Shown: positions 6,310 to 6,855 of the stretch, one piece after another
How positions within the stretch are numbered: position 1 is the first letter of the stretch
Layout of the letters: each line of letters starts with the position of its first letter
Origin: Chloroflexota bacterium
GTDB lineage: Bacteria; Chloroflexota; Dehalococcoidia; SM23-28-2; HRBIN24
Reading direction: 5' to 3'
Length of the DNA stretch: 6,855 bases
NCBI GenBank assembly: GCA_030550295.1
Contig: JAUQPQ010000078.1
Span: 1-6,855 of the forward strand
Position numbers and translations under genes: made by a program
The notes under the pieces: model-generated
What the model saw: only the letters and a program-made list of their open reading frames with translations
Database searches by the model: none
Told to the model about the DNA's origin: nothing

Positions 6310-6855
6310 CTAGAATTCCCCCCTAAAGATGCGGGCCAAGGCACTTCGGCCCTCGGAGCTGTTCAGGTATATCTGCACCAGCCTCTCTTCCAGAACGGTT
6401 AGCGCCTGGAAAAGGGGGAGTTCCAAACCCCGGCGCAGAGCCCTCTTGAGGAGGCTGAGGGCCTGCCCCTTGCCCAGGAGGGAACGACCCCATGCCTCCC
6501 CCTCCTGCCAGAGGCGGTCTTTAGGTACCACCTTATGCACCAGGCCCAGCTTTAGCGCCTCCTCAGCGTTTATGGGGCCGCCCGTAAATATCATCTGAAG
6601 GGCCATAGTTTTAGATATGGTGCGTGGCAACGTTTGAGTGCCACCGGCAGAAGGTATGTAGCCCAAGTTCACTTCTGGCAACCCCAGGCGGGCGTCCTCG
6701 GAAGCGATGCGCAGGTCGCAAAAGAGGGGAAGTTCTAGCCCCGCCCCGAGACACCACCCATGGAGGCAGGCGATGGTAGGCTTGGGGAACTCCTCCATAA
6801 CTCCCCATAAGTCCCTTTGGTAACGGGCCCGGCGCGCCTCTATGTATGAAGGGGA
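6310..6855 (-). CDS. Enoyl-CoA hydratase/isomerase, C-terminal part (cut by right edge)
   Basis: Crotonase-fold enzyme that hydrates trans-2-enoyl-CoA to 3-hydroxyacyl-CoA, the second step of beta-oxidation. The frame is open to the window edge, giving 181 residues of a family usually about 255-265 long; about 80 N-terminal residues are missing. Positions here count from the first visible residue. The oxyanion segment is LHGWCLGAG (31-39). Both hydratase glutamates are present: Glu41 in GLEL (Glu144 of rat mitochondrial hydratase) and Glu61 in LPEV (Glu164). The nearby IPSAGGTQTLPR (67-78) is also typical. Having both acids favours a hydratase over an isomerase or dehalogenase relative. The C-terminus (SEGRSALARIFRGEF) is a variant of the usual EG-x-x-AF tail. 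A Met at 6798 is internal, in the conserved M-E-E-F-P-K-P-T stretch, so it is not the start. It lies 63 bases upstream of the synthetase on the same strand and may share its transcript. Substrate unknown. Confidence 0.9.
   Translation of the reverse strand, partial: SPSYIEARRARYQRDLWGVMEEFPKPTIACLHGWCLGAGLELPLFCDLRIASEDARLGLPEVNLGYIPSAGGTQTLPRTISKTMALQMIFTGGPINAEEALKLGLVHKVVPKDRLWQEGEAWGRSLLGKGQALSLLKRALRRGLELPLFQALTVLEERLVQIYLNSSEGRSALARIFRGEF

Noticed and set aside
6310..6798. Met at 6798 as the true start of the hydratase gene
   Set aside because: The frame stays open upstream to the window edge, and this Met precedes only the conserved middle of a crotonase; an N-terminal ~80 residues must lie beyond the edge.

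Overview
The window is a bacterial fatty-acid (or other acyl-CoA) catabolism locus. It holds six genes, two of them cut by the window edges, packed with short gaps. The organism cannot be fixed from sequence alone. GC content looks high, AGG is used heavily for arginine, and electrons from the electron-transfer flavoprotein (ETF) appear to go to quinone through a membrane iron-sulfur protein of the EtfD/FadF type rather than the mitochondrial-type ETF-QO. An Eis-like acetyltransferase is also present. Together these suggest a menaquinone-using, Gram-positive-like or Chloroflexota-like environmental bacterium; this is a low-confidence inference.

Layout, left to right. (1) 1-385, minus: the N-terminal 128 codons of the ETF beta subunit, running off the left edge. 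(2) 443-2698, minus: a polytopic membrane protein with a NarI-like domain, two [4Fe-4S] clusters and two CCG domains, the likely ETF:(mena)quinone oxidoreductase. A 14-bp perfect palindrome lies between (1) and (2). (3) 2804-4021, plus: an Eis-family acetyltransferase, divergent from (2) across a 105-bp region where two promoter candidates share their -35 area. (4) 4018-4623, minus: a second GNAT acetyltransferase whose stop codon overlaps that of (3). (5) 4630-6246, minus: an acyl-CoA synthetase, six bases upstream of (4) and probably translationally coupled to it. (6) 6310-6855, minus: an enoyl-CoA hydratase/isomerase lacking its N-terminus at the right edge. An 18-bp imperfect inverted repeat lies between (5) and (6).

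How the genes fit together: the synthetase activates an acid to acyl-CoA, and an acyl-CoA dehydrogenase (not in the window) would oxidise it and reduce ETF. The membrane Fe-S protein would pass ETF electrons to the quinone pool, and the hydratase would take the enoyl-CoA onward. The synthetase-linked GNAT could be a lysine acetyltransferase acting on the synthetase, or simply a detoxifying enzyme.

No CRISPR array, mobile element, RNA gene or clearly novel multi-gene system was seen. The most interesting points are the putative operators, the synthetase-GNAT coupling, and the Eis-like protein that keeps the C-terminal Phe of its family.
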